Position numbers and translations under genes: made by a program
From: Bacillota bacterium
GTDB taxonomy: Bacteria; Bacillota; Clostridia; Lachnospirales; Lachnospiraceae
Direction: 5' to 3'
DNA length: 64,000 bases
NCBI GenBank assembly: GCA_023437365.1
Contig: JAEZGK010000081.1
Span: 95,165-159,164, forward strand
In this document: in pieces, positions 41,862 through 51,700 of the stretch
Numbering within the stretch: the first letter of the stretch is position 1
Layout: the number at the start of each line of letters is the position of its first letter
Notes under the pieces: model-generated
What the model was told of the DNA's origin: nothing
The model's database searches: none
What the model saw: the letters and a program-made list of their open reading frames with translations, nothing else

Positions 41862-42359
41862 GTGAATGAAGAATTTAGAAAGCCATTTGAGTATGAGGAA
41901 GAAAAGAGAGGCCTGTTACTGCTTTTTGTTATTATGATAGTAGTCATTGATATTTTGCCTACATTGTCTTTTATGGCACGTTTTTATGATGTCTTTGAAG
42001 ATAATCGTATCTTGCAGACGGTTCTTATTACAAGCTGTATTCTTTTCATCCTTTACACATTAATTACGGCAGGTATCTGCTTTACACTGAATAAGAGGCT
42101 GGTTGCCTTGTCAAAGCTATACCTGATCATTCAAGCAGTATTTTCAGCAGCTTGTTATGCCTTATTATTTTTCTCCATAGCGGATTATGATAATATGATT
42201 GGGATTGGAACCACACAGTATCAATCCTTCGGAGAATTGTTATCCTGGGAATTGTTATTTCCCTTAGCTTACATAGCTGTATTTACTGTTGCCTGGTATC
42301 TGTATTTTGTGAAATCGAAAAGGTGTAAGGAGCTATTAAGAAGTAAGGCAGGGAATTAA
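41862..42359 (+). CDS. DUF2569-like membrane protein
   Basis: The 165-residue protein has four predicted membrane helices at about residues 20-40, 55-80, 88-108 and 135-155. Its layout, including a conserved TLNKRLVALSKLYLIIQ segment, resembles DUF2569. The function is unknown. The GTG at 41862 is taken as start because GGGAGGG lies 8 nt upstream; the ATG at 41820 has no ribosome site. It is flanked by genes on the opposite strand, so it stands alone. Confidence 0.6.
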   Translation: MNEEFRKPFEYEEEKRGLLLLFVIMIVVIDILPTLSFMARFYDVFEDNRILQTVLITSCILFILYTLITAGICFTLNKRLVALSKLYLIIQAVFSAACYALLFFSIADYDNMIGIGTTQYQSFGELLSWELLFPLAYIAVFTVAWYLYFVKSKRCKELLRSKAGN

Positions 42360-42497
42360 CCTCTGCCCTAAGTAACAGTTTGCCGTTATAGGAATACCCC
42401 TGCTGGAATTAAAGTGTCCCTAAGGTTAGATAAATCTAATCTTGTAAGTCACTTCAGATCCCTCAGGGGTTATTTTGATTTGATCAGTCCTAGGATA

Positions 42498-44165
42498 TCA
42501 TTTTGCTATAGTTATATTGGTAAGCTTAATGTTTTCGCTGCCGTACAGCTTGATATACTTTTTGTCGGGATTGAAGCCCAGAGTCATTTTCTCACCGTTG
42601 AAATCAAATAAATAGGTGTTTTTTGCAGTACGGGTCAGAACAATACCCTTTCGCTGGAGTGCGTTAATGGGCTTCGAGTTATTCTGCCATTCCGTAAATA
42701 CCTTGACCAGATCCTGGATGCAGACTCCGTCCAATGCACTTTTTCCGGCTTTCACAGTAAAGGCAATGATACCGTCCTTGTCATCATAGAAGAAATAAAT
42801 GCCATTTTTACCGGCATTGTTCTTTTGGTCGATCACTTCTCCAAGAAGTGCTGCTTCGGCAACACGGAACTGTATCTCTGCACCGGAATGAACTAATTGC
42901 TTGACGGGAGCTGAAATCATGATACTGATTTCCTTCACTGAGGAATCGAGATTAACCTGCTCGATCTGCACATCATAGATGGTAAAAATATCAGCTTTTT
43001 GCTTGATGGTAGTAATGGTTGACGGATCATTCTTATTTCCTTTCAGCAGGACATATTCGCCTGCGGCCTGATCAATCGTTGCAGTGCCTATCGAACTGTT
43101 CACAAACTCGATTCTGGTTGCTGCACTGCAGGTGTAATCCACGAGGAAATCCCCATGATAGGCAGAAAGTGTCATCTCATATTCGCCATCTTCCCTGGGG
43201 GCTATACTTAAGCTGCCAATCCCATCGGTTTTTGCCGCATCAAAGTAACAAGCGGCTCCTAATATCACGCTTTTCACAGTGGTACCCTTACGGAGAAAAA
43301 GACCGGCCTTTGGTGTTTTAAAAGAAGGCTTTTGGCCATTTCCCGGATTCACGATACAGATGGTATCCACCTTAGAAGCCGCCACTTCAATATTATACTT
43401 TGCACCGGCTTCAATCGTCAGAGTACCATTGATTGTACACCTATCGAATTTGATGTTAATGTCACCGATAGAATTCGAAAGATAGACATTTTCAAAGGAT
43501 TGGTTTACCACCAGAAGATAATTGTTAACCGAATTAACATCCTTTGAGGTGTATACCTTAGTATTTTCATCTTCTACTATGACAGTAAACGAATCCTTGG
43601 CACCGCTTAAGGCTTCTGCCTTCACGGTGGCTTCACCGGGCTGATTGGCAGATAAGCTCCCGTCTGCATCTACGGATAGTACGGCTTTGTGATCGGACGA
43701 CCAGGTAACTTTATCTTTGGAAAAAGCAGGTGTGATACTGCATTTTAAGTCGATGGTTTGTCCCACAGTCATCTTATCAATTTTATTCTCTATGGTGACA
43801 GTCTTAGCACCCGAGATAACCGTAACGTTGGCGGTTAAGGTATAGTTCCTGCCCCCCGATAAAAGCTTCAGAGTAATCGTGGCAGACCCTTCGGCAATTC
43901 CTTTCATCTGTCCTTTCTGATTAACTGTAGCAACTGCTGTATTGCTGGAGGTAAAGGTTCCGGTTGCATCCTTGGTTATATGCTTTACCACTAAATCATA
44001 GCTCTGTCCGATAGCAAGGTGGATGGTCTTCACACCAAAGGACGGCTTGCCTGCCGCTAATGCAGCAGAGCATGGCAACAGCATTAGAAGAACGATAATT
44101 ACGGTCAACAATACTTTACAGCATCTATATTGCATTACGAACATACCCCCGCGTTTGATTAGCAT
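42498..44165 (-). CDS. Secreted protein with two Big_2 (Ig-like) domains
   Basis: The 555-residue protein has a signal peptide (about residues 11-38, ending SAALAAG). Two bacterial Ig-like Big_2 domains follow, at ~40-115 (SSNTAVATVNQKGQMKGIAEGSATITLK) and ~118-200 (VTWSSDHKAVLSVDADGSLSANQPGEATVKAEA). A long beta-rich C-terminal region then runs to the end. No sorting signal or S-layer domain is seen. The start is uncertain among ATGs at 44165, 44144 and 44135. It is probably a surface-exposed or secreted protein of unknown role. Confidence 0.78.
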   Translation of the reverse strand: MLIKRGGMFVMQYRCCKVLLTVIIVLLMLLPCSAALAAGKPSFGVKTIHLAIGQSYDLVVKHITKDATGTFTSSNTAVATVNQKGQMKGIAEGSATITLKLLSGGRNYTLTANVTVISGAKTVTIENKIDKMTVGQTIDLKCSITPAFSKDKVTWSSDHKAVLSVDADGSLSANQPGEATVKAEALSGAKDSFTVIVEDENTKVYTSKDVNSVNNYLLVVNQSFENVYLSNSIGDINIKFDRCTINGTLTIEAGAKYNIEVAASKVDTICIVNPGNGQKPSFKTPKAGLFLRKGTTVKSVILGAACYFDAAKTDGIGSLSIAPREDGEYEMTLSAYHGDFLVDYTCSAATRIEFVNSSIGTATIDQAAGEYVLLKGNKNDPSTITTIKQKADIFTIYDVQIEQVNLDSSVKEISIMISAPVKQLVHSGAEIQFRVAEAALLGEVIDQKNNAGKNGIYFFYDDKDGIIAFTVKAGKSALDGVCIQDLVKVFTEWQNNSKPINALQRKGIVLTRTAKNTYLFDFNGEKMTLGFNPDKKYIKLYGSENIKLTNITIAK

Positions 44166-44498
44166 AGGCTCATTCCTTTCATGAATTGTATATATAGCTA
44201 TAGGAAATGGAATTATTTATGAACTTTATATCCCTATTGTAGCATGCCCCACAGGAAAGGAACAGATATTATTTTCCGGCAGGAAGTGTGTGAATATCCG
44301 GCAGACAGATACAATGTCTGAAGCAGCTTCTTGACAATTGCAGGAACAGCATCGATCGGCTGATGTTCAGTAGGCTCCTTCCAGGAAAAGCAGCGGATAT
44401 CGGCATAATGTTTTATTGTAATTATCTGGACAATATGGTATTATAATACAGTGTTTTAGTACTCTATTATTACTTTGATGATTGAGAGGAGAAACAGT
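44166..44498. other. Intergenic stretch between divergent secreted-protein genes
   Basis: About 330 nt contain no gene. A TATAAT at 44442 is a possible -10 of the nucleotidase gene but lacks a good -35. TCCGGCAG occurs twice near 44276 and 44297. Confidence 0.4.
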
Positions 44499-46202
44499 AT
44501 GAAATGGTATAATAGGTTTGCAAAGAAAACATTAGCAGTACTCGTATCCGTACTAATGCTCGGTGTGTCCTTTACACCTGCACAAGTTGGTTTGGCCGCA
44601 GAGACGACAACACCGGCTGCCACAACTGTCAGCCCGGTTGATGATGTGTCATTGGGTGATATTGTCATACTTTATGATAATGACGTTCACTGTGCCGTAG
44701 ACGGATATGCAAGCATGGCCGCTCTGAAAAAAGATATGTTAGGGAAAACGGATTATGTATCCGTAGTTTCGAGCGGTGACTTTGCACAGGGAGCAACAAT
44801 CGGAGCTTTATCAAAGGGAGCTAACATCATAGATATTATGAATCAGGTTGGTTATGATGTAGTTACCCTTGGTAACCATGAATTTGATTATCAGATGGAT
44901 CAGCTGAAATTTCTGACAAACTATCTGAATAGTAAGGTAGTCAGCTGTAATTTCATGGATTTAACTAAGAATAAATCGGTTTATAAATCCTACACAATCA
45001 AGAACTACGGTAAAGTAAAAGTGGCATTCGTAGGTATTTCATCTCCGGAATCAATTACAAAGTCCACTCCTACTTATTTTCAGAATAAGAAGGGTGATTT
45101 TATCTATGGCTTCTGCGGAGACGAAAGCGGTAAAGCATTATATGACCGCGTCCAGAAGTCAGTCAATGCAGCTAAAAAAGCCGGTGCAGACTATGTCGTA
45201 GCTCTTGCACATCTTGGTACAGACGGTACCACAAGTCAGTGGACTTCTACCAGCGTAATCAGCAATACAACAGGAATCGATGTCATGTTGGATGCGCATT
45301 CTCATAATACATATGCAGGAACCATCTTAAAGAACAAGGAAGGGAAAGATGTAACCGTATCCTCTACCGGAACAAAATTCTCTTCTATCGGCAAGCTTCT
45401 GATTACAAAAAAGGGAAAGATCTCTGCTCAGCTGATATCCTTGAAGGAGTATACCAAGACAGATGCTACAGTGAAAGACTATATTGAAGCAGTGAAGAAG
45501 AGTTATTCTGCAGAGGTATCCAGAGTAATCGGTAAGACTTCGGTTGACCTAACAACCTTAAATCTGACTACCAATAAGCGTGCAATCCGGAATGCAGAAA
45601 CGAACCTCGGTGACTTCTGTGCTGATGCTTTACGTACTGTTCTGGGTGCGGACATTGCCATCATGAATGGCGGTGGTATCAGAGATAATATTGCCAAAGG
45701 TGATGTTACCTATAACAGTCTGCTGTCAGTATTCCCCTTCGGCAATATGGGATGTGTTATGGAAGTAACAGGTCAGCAGATTATGGATGCGCTCGAACTG
45801 GGTGCAAAGAATTATCCGGCAGAGAGCGGCGGCTTCCTGCAGGTATCCGGTATGACTTATGAGATCAATACTGCAATTCCTACCTCGGTTGTGGTAGATG
45901 CGACAGGAATGTTCCAGAAGGTCAGCGGAGCATACCGTGTTCAGAAGGTTATGGTTTTAAACAGCAAGACAGGGAAATATGAGAAGCTGGATCTGAAGAA
46001 GAAATATAGCTTAGCAGGTATCAACTACACCTTAAAGAGCTCCGGCGACGGCTTCACCATGTTCAAGGGCAGTAAGATACTAAAGGATGAGGTTTCTGTC
46101 GATAATGAAATCTTAATCAAGTATTTGACTGAAAATCTTGCGGGTGTTGTAGGTGAAGCATATGCCACTCCTACCGGTCAGGGAAGAATTGTGATTAAAT
46201 AA
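44499..46202 (+). CDS. Secreted 5'-nucleotidase/cyclic phosphodiesterase (UshA family)
   Basis: The 567-residue protein has a signal peptide (about residues 1-35). The metallophosphatase domain follows: LYDNDVHCAVDGYAS, SSGDFAQGA, TLGNHEFDYQMDQ and MLDAHSHNTY, which together bind two metals. The 5'-nucleotidase C-terminal domain has IMNGGGIRDNIAKG near residue 390 and SGDGFTMF near 520. It dephosphorylates extracellular nucleotides for scavenging. The ATG at 44499 is preceded by GAGGAG. A strong terminator follows at 46321. No wall anchor is visible. Confidence 0.92.
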   Translation: MKWYNRFAKKTLAVLVSVLMLGVSFTPAQVGLAAETTTPAATTVSPVDDVSLGDIVILYDNDVHCAVDGYASMAALKKDMLGKTDYVSVVSSGDFAQGATIGALSKGANIIDIMNQVGYDVVTLGNHEFDYQMDQLKFLTNYLNSKVVSCNFMDLTKNKSVYKSYTIKNYGKVKVAFVGISSPESITKSTPTYFQNKKGDFIYGFCGDESGKALYDRVQKSVNAAKKAGADYVVALAHLGTDGTTSQWTSTSVISNTTGIDVMLDAHSHNTYAGTILKNKEGKDVTVSSTGTKFSSIGKLLITKKGKISAQLISLKEYTKTDATVKDYIEAVKKSYSAEVSRVIGKTSVDLTTLNLTTNKRAIRNAETNLGDFCADALRTVLGADIAIMNGGGIRDNIAKGDVTYNSLLSVFPFGNMGCVMEVTGQQIMDALELGAKNYPAESGGFLQVSGMTYEINTAIPTSVVVDATGMFQKVSGAYRVQKVMVLNSKTGKYEKLDLKKKYSLAGINYTLKSSGDGFTMFKGSKILKDEVSVDNEILIKYLTENLAGVVGEAYATPTGQGRIVIK

Positions 46203-46320
46203 TCAACTGCTTCTGATGATAAAAGACTTTAATACAGCTTGACATAATCGAATAGTAGGTTCTATACACGGATTATACGACCGCGGAAGTGGAATAAACC
46301 ACCGGAAGTATAATTAATAG

Positions 46321-46363
46321 GAGCCGACCATCTGGGCAGGAGCCCGGACGGTCGGCTCTTTTT
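46321..46363 (+). terminator. Intrinsic terminator after the nucleotidase gene
   Basis: The stem GAGCCGACC...GGTCGGCTC with an inner GGGC/GCCC pairing is followed by TTTTTG. Confidence 0.85.
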
Positions 46364-46411
46364 GCGGCAGCTTTAAACTACATGGCACATTTACTTATAT
46401 TTTTATACCTT

Positions 46412-46457
46412 ATATTGTGCTCACAATATTGACAATTACTATATTTTGTACTATAGT
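46412..46457 (+). promoter_or_regulatory. nrdDG promoter with two palindromes
   Basis: TTGACA (46429-46434) and TATAGT (46452-46457) are 17 nt apart. A perfect palindrome (ATATTGTG-CT-CACAATAT, 46412-46429) abuts the -35. A second inverted repeat (ACTATA-8 nt-TATAGT, 46438-46457) covers the -10. They are likely operator sites; the spacing and sequence differ from textbook NrdR box pairs. Confidence 0.65.
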
Positions 46458-46553
46458 TAATTTCCAACCATAAATAACAGAGCTTTGAAAATGTGCGCAG
46501 CATAGTTTGGCACATTCATTAATAAGGATAACGTACAGAAGGAGATATGGGGT

Positions 46554-48713
46554 ATGAAGATTATTAAAAGAGATGGATCAGAAGAAATATTTGATCTCAA
46601 AAAGATTGTTGCAGCTGTAACGAAAGCGAATGATGCTTCTGAAAAAAGAATTTTGAATCAGGAACAAATCCAGGGGATTGCAGAGTATGTAGAGTATAGA
46701 TGCAACAAATTAAGCAGAGCGATCTCTGTGGAGGAGATTCAGGACATGGTGGAGGACCAGATTATGGCAACCGGAGCCTTTGATCTGGCAAAGAGCTATG
46801 TCAGATATCGTTATCAGCGTTCCCTGGTTCGGAAAGCCAATACGACTGACAATCGGATACTGTCTCTTATTGAATGTAACAATGAAGATGTAAAGCAGGA
46901 AAATTCCAATAAAAACCCGACGGTGAACAGTGTTCAGCGTGATTATATGGCCGGTGAGGTAAGCAAAGACATCACAACCAGACTGCTTCTGACACCGGAT
47001 ATCGTAGAAGCCGACAAACAGGGAATTATCCACTTTCATGATTCGGACTACTTTGCTCAGCATATGCATAACTGTGATCTGATTAACCTAGAGGATATGC
47101 TTCAGAACGGTACGGTCATCAGCGAGACACTCATTGAAAAGCCCCATAGTTTTTCTACTGCTTGTAATATCGCTACCCAGATTATAGCACAGGTGGCCAG
47201 CAATCAATATGGCGGTCAGAGCATCAGTCTGGCTCATCTGGCTCCCTTCGTACATATTTCACGTGAGAAAATTCGTCTTGAGGTACAGGAGGAATTAAGA
47301 ATACTCGGTTGTACCGTAACAGAGGGACAGGTCGGAGAAATCGTTGAGAAAAGGCTTCGCAAGGAGATAATCAAAGGGGTCCAGACAATACAGTATCAGG
47401 TCATCACTCTGATGACCACCAACGGGCAGGCTCCTTTCCTGACCGTGTTCATGTACTTAAATGAAACCAAGAACGAGCAGGAGAAGAAGGATCTGGCAAT
47501 CATCATCGAGGAGACCTTAAGACAGCGTTTGCAGGGAGTCAAGAATGAAGCCGGTGTCTGGGTAACTCCGGCATTTCCGAAGCTGATTTATGTACTGGAA
47601 GAGGATAACATCAAGGAAGACGCTGAATATTATTATCTGACGGAGCTGGCAGCAAAGTGTACCGCCAAGAGGCTGGTTCCCGATTATATCTCTGAAAAGA
47701 AGATGATGGAATTAAAGGAAGGAAACTGCTTCCCTGTCATGGGCTGTCGTAGTGCCTTAAGTCCATGGAAGGATGATAAGGGAAATTATAAGTTCTACGG
47801 ACGCTTTAATCAGGGAGTAGTTACTCTTAATCTCGTCGATATTGCGTTGTCCTCAGGTGGGGATGTGGAGAAATTCTGGAAGATTTTTGATGAACGTCTG
47901 GATCTTTGCTACCGTGCCCTGATGCAGCGTCATAACCGCTTGAAGGGGACATTGTCCGATGCTGCACCGATCCTATGGCAGAACGGAGCTTTGGCGCGTC
48001 TGCAAAAGGGAGAGTCGATTGATAAGCTGCTTTATGGAGGTTATTCTACGATTTCCCTTGGATATGCAGGTCTATATGAGTGCGTGAAGTATATGACAGG
48101 TAAATCTCATACCGACCCGGAGACTGAGGATTTTGCTCTTACTATTATGAGATATATGAATGATGCCTGCGATCGCTGGAAGGATCAGACGAATATTGGC
48201 TTCAGTACTTATGGATCTCCGATAGAAAGTACGACTTATAAATTCGCTAAGTGCTTGCAGAAGCGTTTTGGGGTGATCAAAGGAATCACTGATAAAAGCT
48301 ATATTACGAACAGCTATCATGTTCCTGTAACCGAAAAAATAGATGCCTTTACCAAGCTGGCTTTCGAATCCAAGTTCCAGGCGCTGTCTAAAGGAGGAGC
48401 CATCAGCTATATCGAAGTACCGAATATGCAGAACAACATACCTGCGGTAATGCAGGTCATTAAGTTTATCTATGACAATATCATGTATGCGGAGTTGAAT
48501 ACCAAAAGCGATTATTGCCAGGAATGTGGCTTTGATGGTGAGATCAGGATTGTCAAGGATGAGTATGGTAAGCTTGTATGGGAATGTCCTAAATGCGGTA
48601 ACCGCAACCAGGATAAGATGAATGTTGCCAGAAGAACCTGCGGCTATATCGGAACGCAGTTCTGGAATCAGGGAAGAACCCAGGAAATCGGAGAAAGGGT
48701 ACTTCACCTGTAA
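46554..48713 (+). CDS. nrdD: Anaerobic ribonucleoside-triphosphate reductase (class III)
   Basis: The 719-residue glycyl-radical enzyme makes deoxyribonucleotides without oxygen. It has an N-terminal ATP-cone (residues ~1-95, MKIIKRDGSEEIFDLKKIV). The catalytic barrel includes HFHDSDYFAQHMHNCDLINL. A C-terminal zinc site is formed by CQECG...CPKCG, and the glycyl-radical motif RRTCGYIG has its Gly near residue 697. It is activated by NrdG, encoded 36 nt downstream. AGAAGGAG precedes the ATG. The length is typical. Confidence 0.96.
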   Translation: MKIIKRDGSEEIFDLKKIVAAVTKANDASEKRILNQEQIQGIAEYVEYRCNKLSRAISVEEIQDMVEDQIMATGAFDLAKSYVRYRYQRSLVRKANTTDNRILSLIECNNEDVKQENSNKNPTVNSVQRDYMAGEVSKDITTRLLLTPDIVEADKQGIIHFHDSDYFAQHMHNCDLINLEDMLQNGTVISETLIEKPHSFSTACNIATQIIAQVASNQYGGQSISLAHLAPFVHISREKIRLEVQEELRILGCTVTEGQVGEIVEKRLRKEIIKGVQTIQYQVITLMTTNGQAPFLTVFMYLNETKNEQEKKDLAIIIEETLRQRLQGVKNEAGVWVTPAFPKLIYVLEEDNIKEDAEYYYLTELAAKCTAKRLVPDYISEKKMMELKEGNCFPVMGCRSALSPWKDDKGNYKFYGRFNQGVVTLNLVDIALSSGGDVEKFWKIFDERLDLCYRALMQRHNRLKGTLSDAAPILWQNGALARLQKGESIDKLLYGGYSTISLGYAGLYECVKYMTGKSHTDPETEDFALTIMRYMNDACDRWKDQTNIGFSTYGSPIESTTYKFAKCLQKRFGVIKGITDKSYITNSYHVPVTEKIDAFTKLAFESKFQALSKGGAISYIEVPNMQNNIPAVMQVIKFIYDNIMYAELNTKSDYCQECGFDGEIRIVKDEYGKLVWECPKCGNRNQDKMNVARRTCGYIGTQFWNQGRTQEIGERVLHL

Positions 48714-48748
48714 TAGAATAATGAAAGGAAGTTAATCACTTTAATAAT

Positions 48749-49285
48749 ATGAATTTCGGAGAGATTAAGAAATATGACATTGCGAACGGAGAAGGGGTAA
48801 GAGTTTCCTTGTTTGTGTCGGGCTGTACCCATCACTGTAAGGGCTGTTTCAATGAGGAAACCTGGGATTTCTTCTATGGCAGTCCCTTTACAGAGGAGAC
48901 CGAACAGGAAATTCTTACGGCACTTCATCAGGATTATATTGATGGTTTGTCCTTACTTGGAGGAGAGCCCTTCGAGCGGCAGAATCAGCGTGTACTCCTC
49001 CCTTTTCTAAAGAAGGTAAAAAGCTGCTATCCCGAAAAGAATATCTGGTGCTATACCGGTTACTCCTTCGAGGAGGAACTGCTGAAGGACAGCCGGGCAA
49101 GGTGCGAGTGTACAGAGGAGCTCTTGGGAATAATTGATGTATTGGTAGACGGAGAATTTATCGAAGAGTTGAAAGACATCAGTCTTCCCTTCCGTGGATC
49201 AAGTAATCAGCGAATTATTGATGTGAAGGCTTCTCTGAAAAGCAAAACGGTGCAAATATATAGACTAAGAAGCGAGCAAATCTAA
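48749..49285 (+). CDS. nrdG: Anaerobic ribonucleotide reductase activating protein (radical SAM)
   Basis: The 178-residue radical SAM activase has its cluster motif in SGCTHHCKGCFNEE (CX3CX2C) near residue 26, the GGEPF motif (LSLLGGEPFERQN) near 72, and WCYTGYSFEE. It abstracts hydrogen from the NrdD glycine. It is co-transcribed with nrdD (gap 35 nt). The ribosome site AAAGGAAG is rather far from the ATG; no better start is present, and residues 1-10 (MNFGEIKKYD) fit the family. Confidence 0.94.
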   Translation: MNFGEIKKYDIANGEGVRVSLFVSGCTHHCKGCFNEETWDFFYGSPFTEETEQEILTALHQDYIDGLSLLGGEPFERQNQRVLLPFLKKVKSCYPEKNIWCYTGYSFEEELLKDSRARCECTEELLGIIDVLVDGEFIEELKDISLPFRGSSNQRIIDVKASLKSKTVQIYRLRSEQI

Positions 49286-49558
49286 GTACTTGAGTAAAAC
49301 TGTCTATGTAAGCCAAAGTATGGATGGTGTTATCTTATAAATGACCTCCTTTGTTTTGTTCAGATAGATTATATTGACCTTATATGACATGGCTAAAAAC
49401 TTACAATATACTGTGCATGGATACCGTTTTTAGGATTACGGATTGCAGTATATACAATAAGTAATGGAAAAATTTATGACATTATGCTAAGCTAAAGGTG
49501 TTGTATAAGGATTGGCTTGTCCAAGGGAAAAGACTGAACCGGAGAGGGAGAAGTAACA

Positions 49559-50239
49559 ATGAATTATCAGTGTCTGATCGTGGATGATGAGAAAGAACTG
49601 GCTGAGAGTACAAGTGAGTATTTTAATCTTTTTGATGTGAAGACGGATTACGTTCAGTCCTACGAGGAGTGTCTTCAGTTTCTGGCTGAACATTCTGTGG
49701 AATTACTGCTACTGGATATTAATCTCAACAACAGATCTGGTTTTGAGCTATGCAAGCAGCTGAGACAGACCATGAACATACCGATCCTATTCATCAGCGC
49801 CAGAACCAGCGACGAAGACATACTGGTTGCGCTAAATATCGGCGGGGATGATTATATTAAGAAGCCGTATTCTCTCGGCGTGCTTTTGGCAAAGGTTAAA
49901 ATAGCTTTGACACGGATTGGGTCCAAGGGTTCCAAAGAGGAAATCCTGTATGGTTCAGCTCAGATCTGTATTGATGAGCTTACCGGAAAGGTCTATGTCC
50001 GGGATAGGGAAGTCAGTATGAAAGCGATGGAATTCAAGCTTTTGTCCTACCTCCTTCAGAATAAAGGGCGAATCATACCAAAGGAGGAGCTGTTTACACA
50101 CGTATGGGAGGATAGCTTTACCGGAGACAGTACCTTAAATGTACATATCAGACATCTGCGAGAGAAAATTGAGGATAATCCAAATGAACCCCTCCATATT
50201 AAGACGGTCTGGGGCCGAGGTTACTGCTATGAAGACTAG
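49559..50239 (+). CDS. OmpR-family response regulator (module 2)
   Basis: The 226-residue regulator has an intact receiver domain (CLIVDDEKELAES acidic pocket, phospho-Asp in LLLLDINLNNRSG near residue 53, Lys in GGDDYIKKPYS) and a winged-helix DNA-binding domain (ELFTHVWEDSF...VWGRGYCYED). GGAGAGGGAG precedes the ATG. Its last 11 nt overlap the kinase gene. It is paralogous to the frameshifted regulator at 34021 and presumably controls the ABC genes downstream. Confidence 0.93.
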   Translation: MNYQCLIVDDEKELAESTSEYFNLFDVKTDYVQSYEECLQFLAEHSVELLLLDINLNNRSGFELCKQLRQTMNIPILFISARTSDEDILVALNIGGDDYIKKPYSLGVLLAKVKIALTRIGSKGSKEEILYGSAQICIDELTGKVYVRDREVSMKAMEFKLLSYLLQNKGRIIPKEELFTHVWEDSFTGDSTLNVHIRHLREKIEDNPNEPLHIKTVWGRGYCYED

Positions 50240-51383
50240 AAAAATCATTCTATTTACGCTGCTTACCATCATAATCCTATGCATACCTTCCTTTTTAGCG
50301 CTGTGGAAGCTGGAGCCCGGAATAATAGATAAGGTCGATGCCAATGATCTTTTAAAAACAGTGGAAGAGACAGGGGCCGATTCCCCGGAGGTGGCACAGA
50401 AGCTTGAGGAATATGACCTGGGGCTTGAATATGTCAATGGTGCACCGGTATTGTATTATGACAATGCCTACCGCCTGACTGAGATAAAGACATTGCTTAC
50501 GAGACTACTGTTATTTATGGTATTAGCCTGTATTCTTGCACTGGTAATCTCTGAGCTGTATCTGGAACGCAGAATACTCAGACCTTTTCGCAGCTTGAAG
50601 GATTTTGCGGGGAATGTGGCAGCAGGCAATCTGGAGCTTTCTCTTCGAATGGATGAGGATAATATTTTCGGAGCATTTACAGAAAGCTTTGATCTCATGC
50701 GTGAAGAGCTGAAAGCTGCCAGGGAGAGCGAGAGAAGGGCCAGTCAGAGCAAGAAGGAATTGGTTGCCTCTCTTAGTCATGATATTAAGACTCCGTTGGC
50801 ATCGATTATGACTATCTCGGAATTGCTGACGGTAACGGTGGATGAAGGTGCAGTGAAGCAAAGGCTGGAAATTATCCATGGAAAGGCTGAGCAGATTGAA
50901 GTGCTTGTCAATAATATGTTCCACTCTGCTCTGGAGGAGCTACAGGAGCTGAAGGTGAGCAGAGAGGAATTTGCCAGTACTGATCTGCAGCGTATTATTC
51001 TGGCGGCAGATTATGAACACAAAATCAAGGAGTTTACATTACAATCCTGCCTGATCTATTGTGATCCGTTAAGAATTCAGCAGGTTTTTGATAATATCAT
51101 CAGTAACTCTTATAAATATGCGGGAACTCCGATTGCTCTTGACTCATGGATTGACCAGGACAGGCTATGTATACGGTTGAGGGATTGGGGAACCAGTCTG
51201 GAGCAGGAGGAGCTGCCTTTTTTGAAACGTAAGTATTACAGAGGCAGGAACAGTGAAGGGAAAAGCGGTACCGGGATTGGCTTATTTGTATCGGATTATT
51301 TTATGGAGAAGATGGGCGGAAGCCTGGAATTGGAGGATTGTGCGGAGGGCTTTGCGGTAATCCTGTCCTTTGTTATTGTATGA
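50229..51383 (+). CDS. Sensor histidine kinase (module 2)
   Basis: The 384-residue kinase has two membrane helices (about residues 4-24 and 94-114) around a ~70-residue extracellular loop. HAMP follows, then HisKA with SLSHDIKTPLASIMTISELL (phospho-His near 185) and the ATPase domain with NIISNSYKYA and GKSGTGIGLFVSDYF. The ATG at 50229 begins MKTRKIILFTLLTIIIL; a start 90 nt further upstream would lie deep within the regulator gene. It overlaps the regulator by 11 nt. Confidence 0.9.
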   Translation: MKTRKIILFTLLTIIILCIPSFLALWKLEPGIIDKVDANDLLKTVEETGADSPEVAQKLEEYDLGLEYVNGAPVLYYDNAYRLTEIKTLLTRLLLFMVLACILALVISELYLERRILRPFRSLKDFAGNVAAGNLELSLRMDEDNIFGAFTESFDLMREELKAARESERRASQSKKELVASLSHDIKTPLASIMTISELLTVTVDEGAVKQRLEIIHGKAEQIEVLVNNMFHSALEELQELKVSREEFASTDLQRIILAADYEHKIKEFTLQSCLIYCDPLRIQQVFDNIISNSYKYAGTPIALDSWIDQDRLCIRLRDWGTSLEQEELPFLKRKYYRGRNSEGKSGTGIGLFVSDYFMEKMGGSLELEDCAEGFAVILSFVIV

Positions 51384-51700
51384 TAATTAACTTTAAAATG
51401 ATTTAAGAAAGGCTGTGATCGGCGATGCTCTTTGTTTTGTGGAGAACCTTGGTGATTACAGCTCTTTATATGCTGATCAAATTGTGAGATGCAGCTTTTG
51501 ACACTTTAATCATAAGAAAATCTTAATAGGAAATGTACTTCTCAGAAGGATAGAAAGGAATTAAGAAATAAATAAGAATTTTGCAAGAAACAGACAAAGA
51601 AATAAGAATAGATATCCTGTATGCTTAAGCTACGATAAAAAGATGCGGCTGTCCAGGTGAAACGAAAAAGGATTAGCTGTGGTAGGAAACGGAGGATATT
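51384..51700. other. Gap inside module 2, no gene seen
   Basis: About 317 nt separate the kinase gene from the ATPase gene. There is no convincing ORF and no clear terminator. It may contain the regulated promoter of the transporter pair; the stretch 51505-51600 is AT-rich with repeated AAATAAGAAT/AATAAGAATA sequences. Confidence 0.45.
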
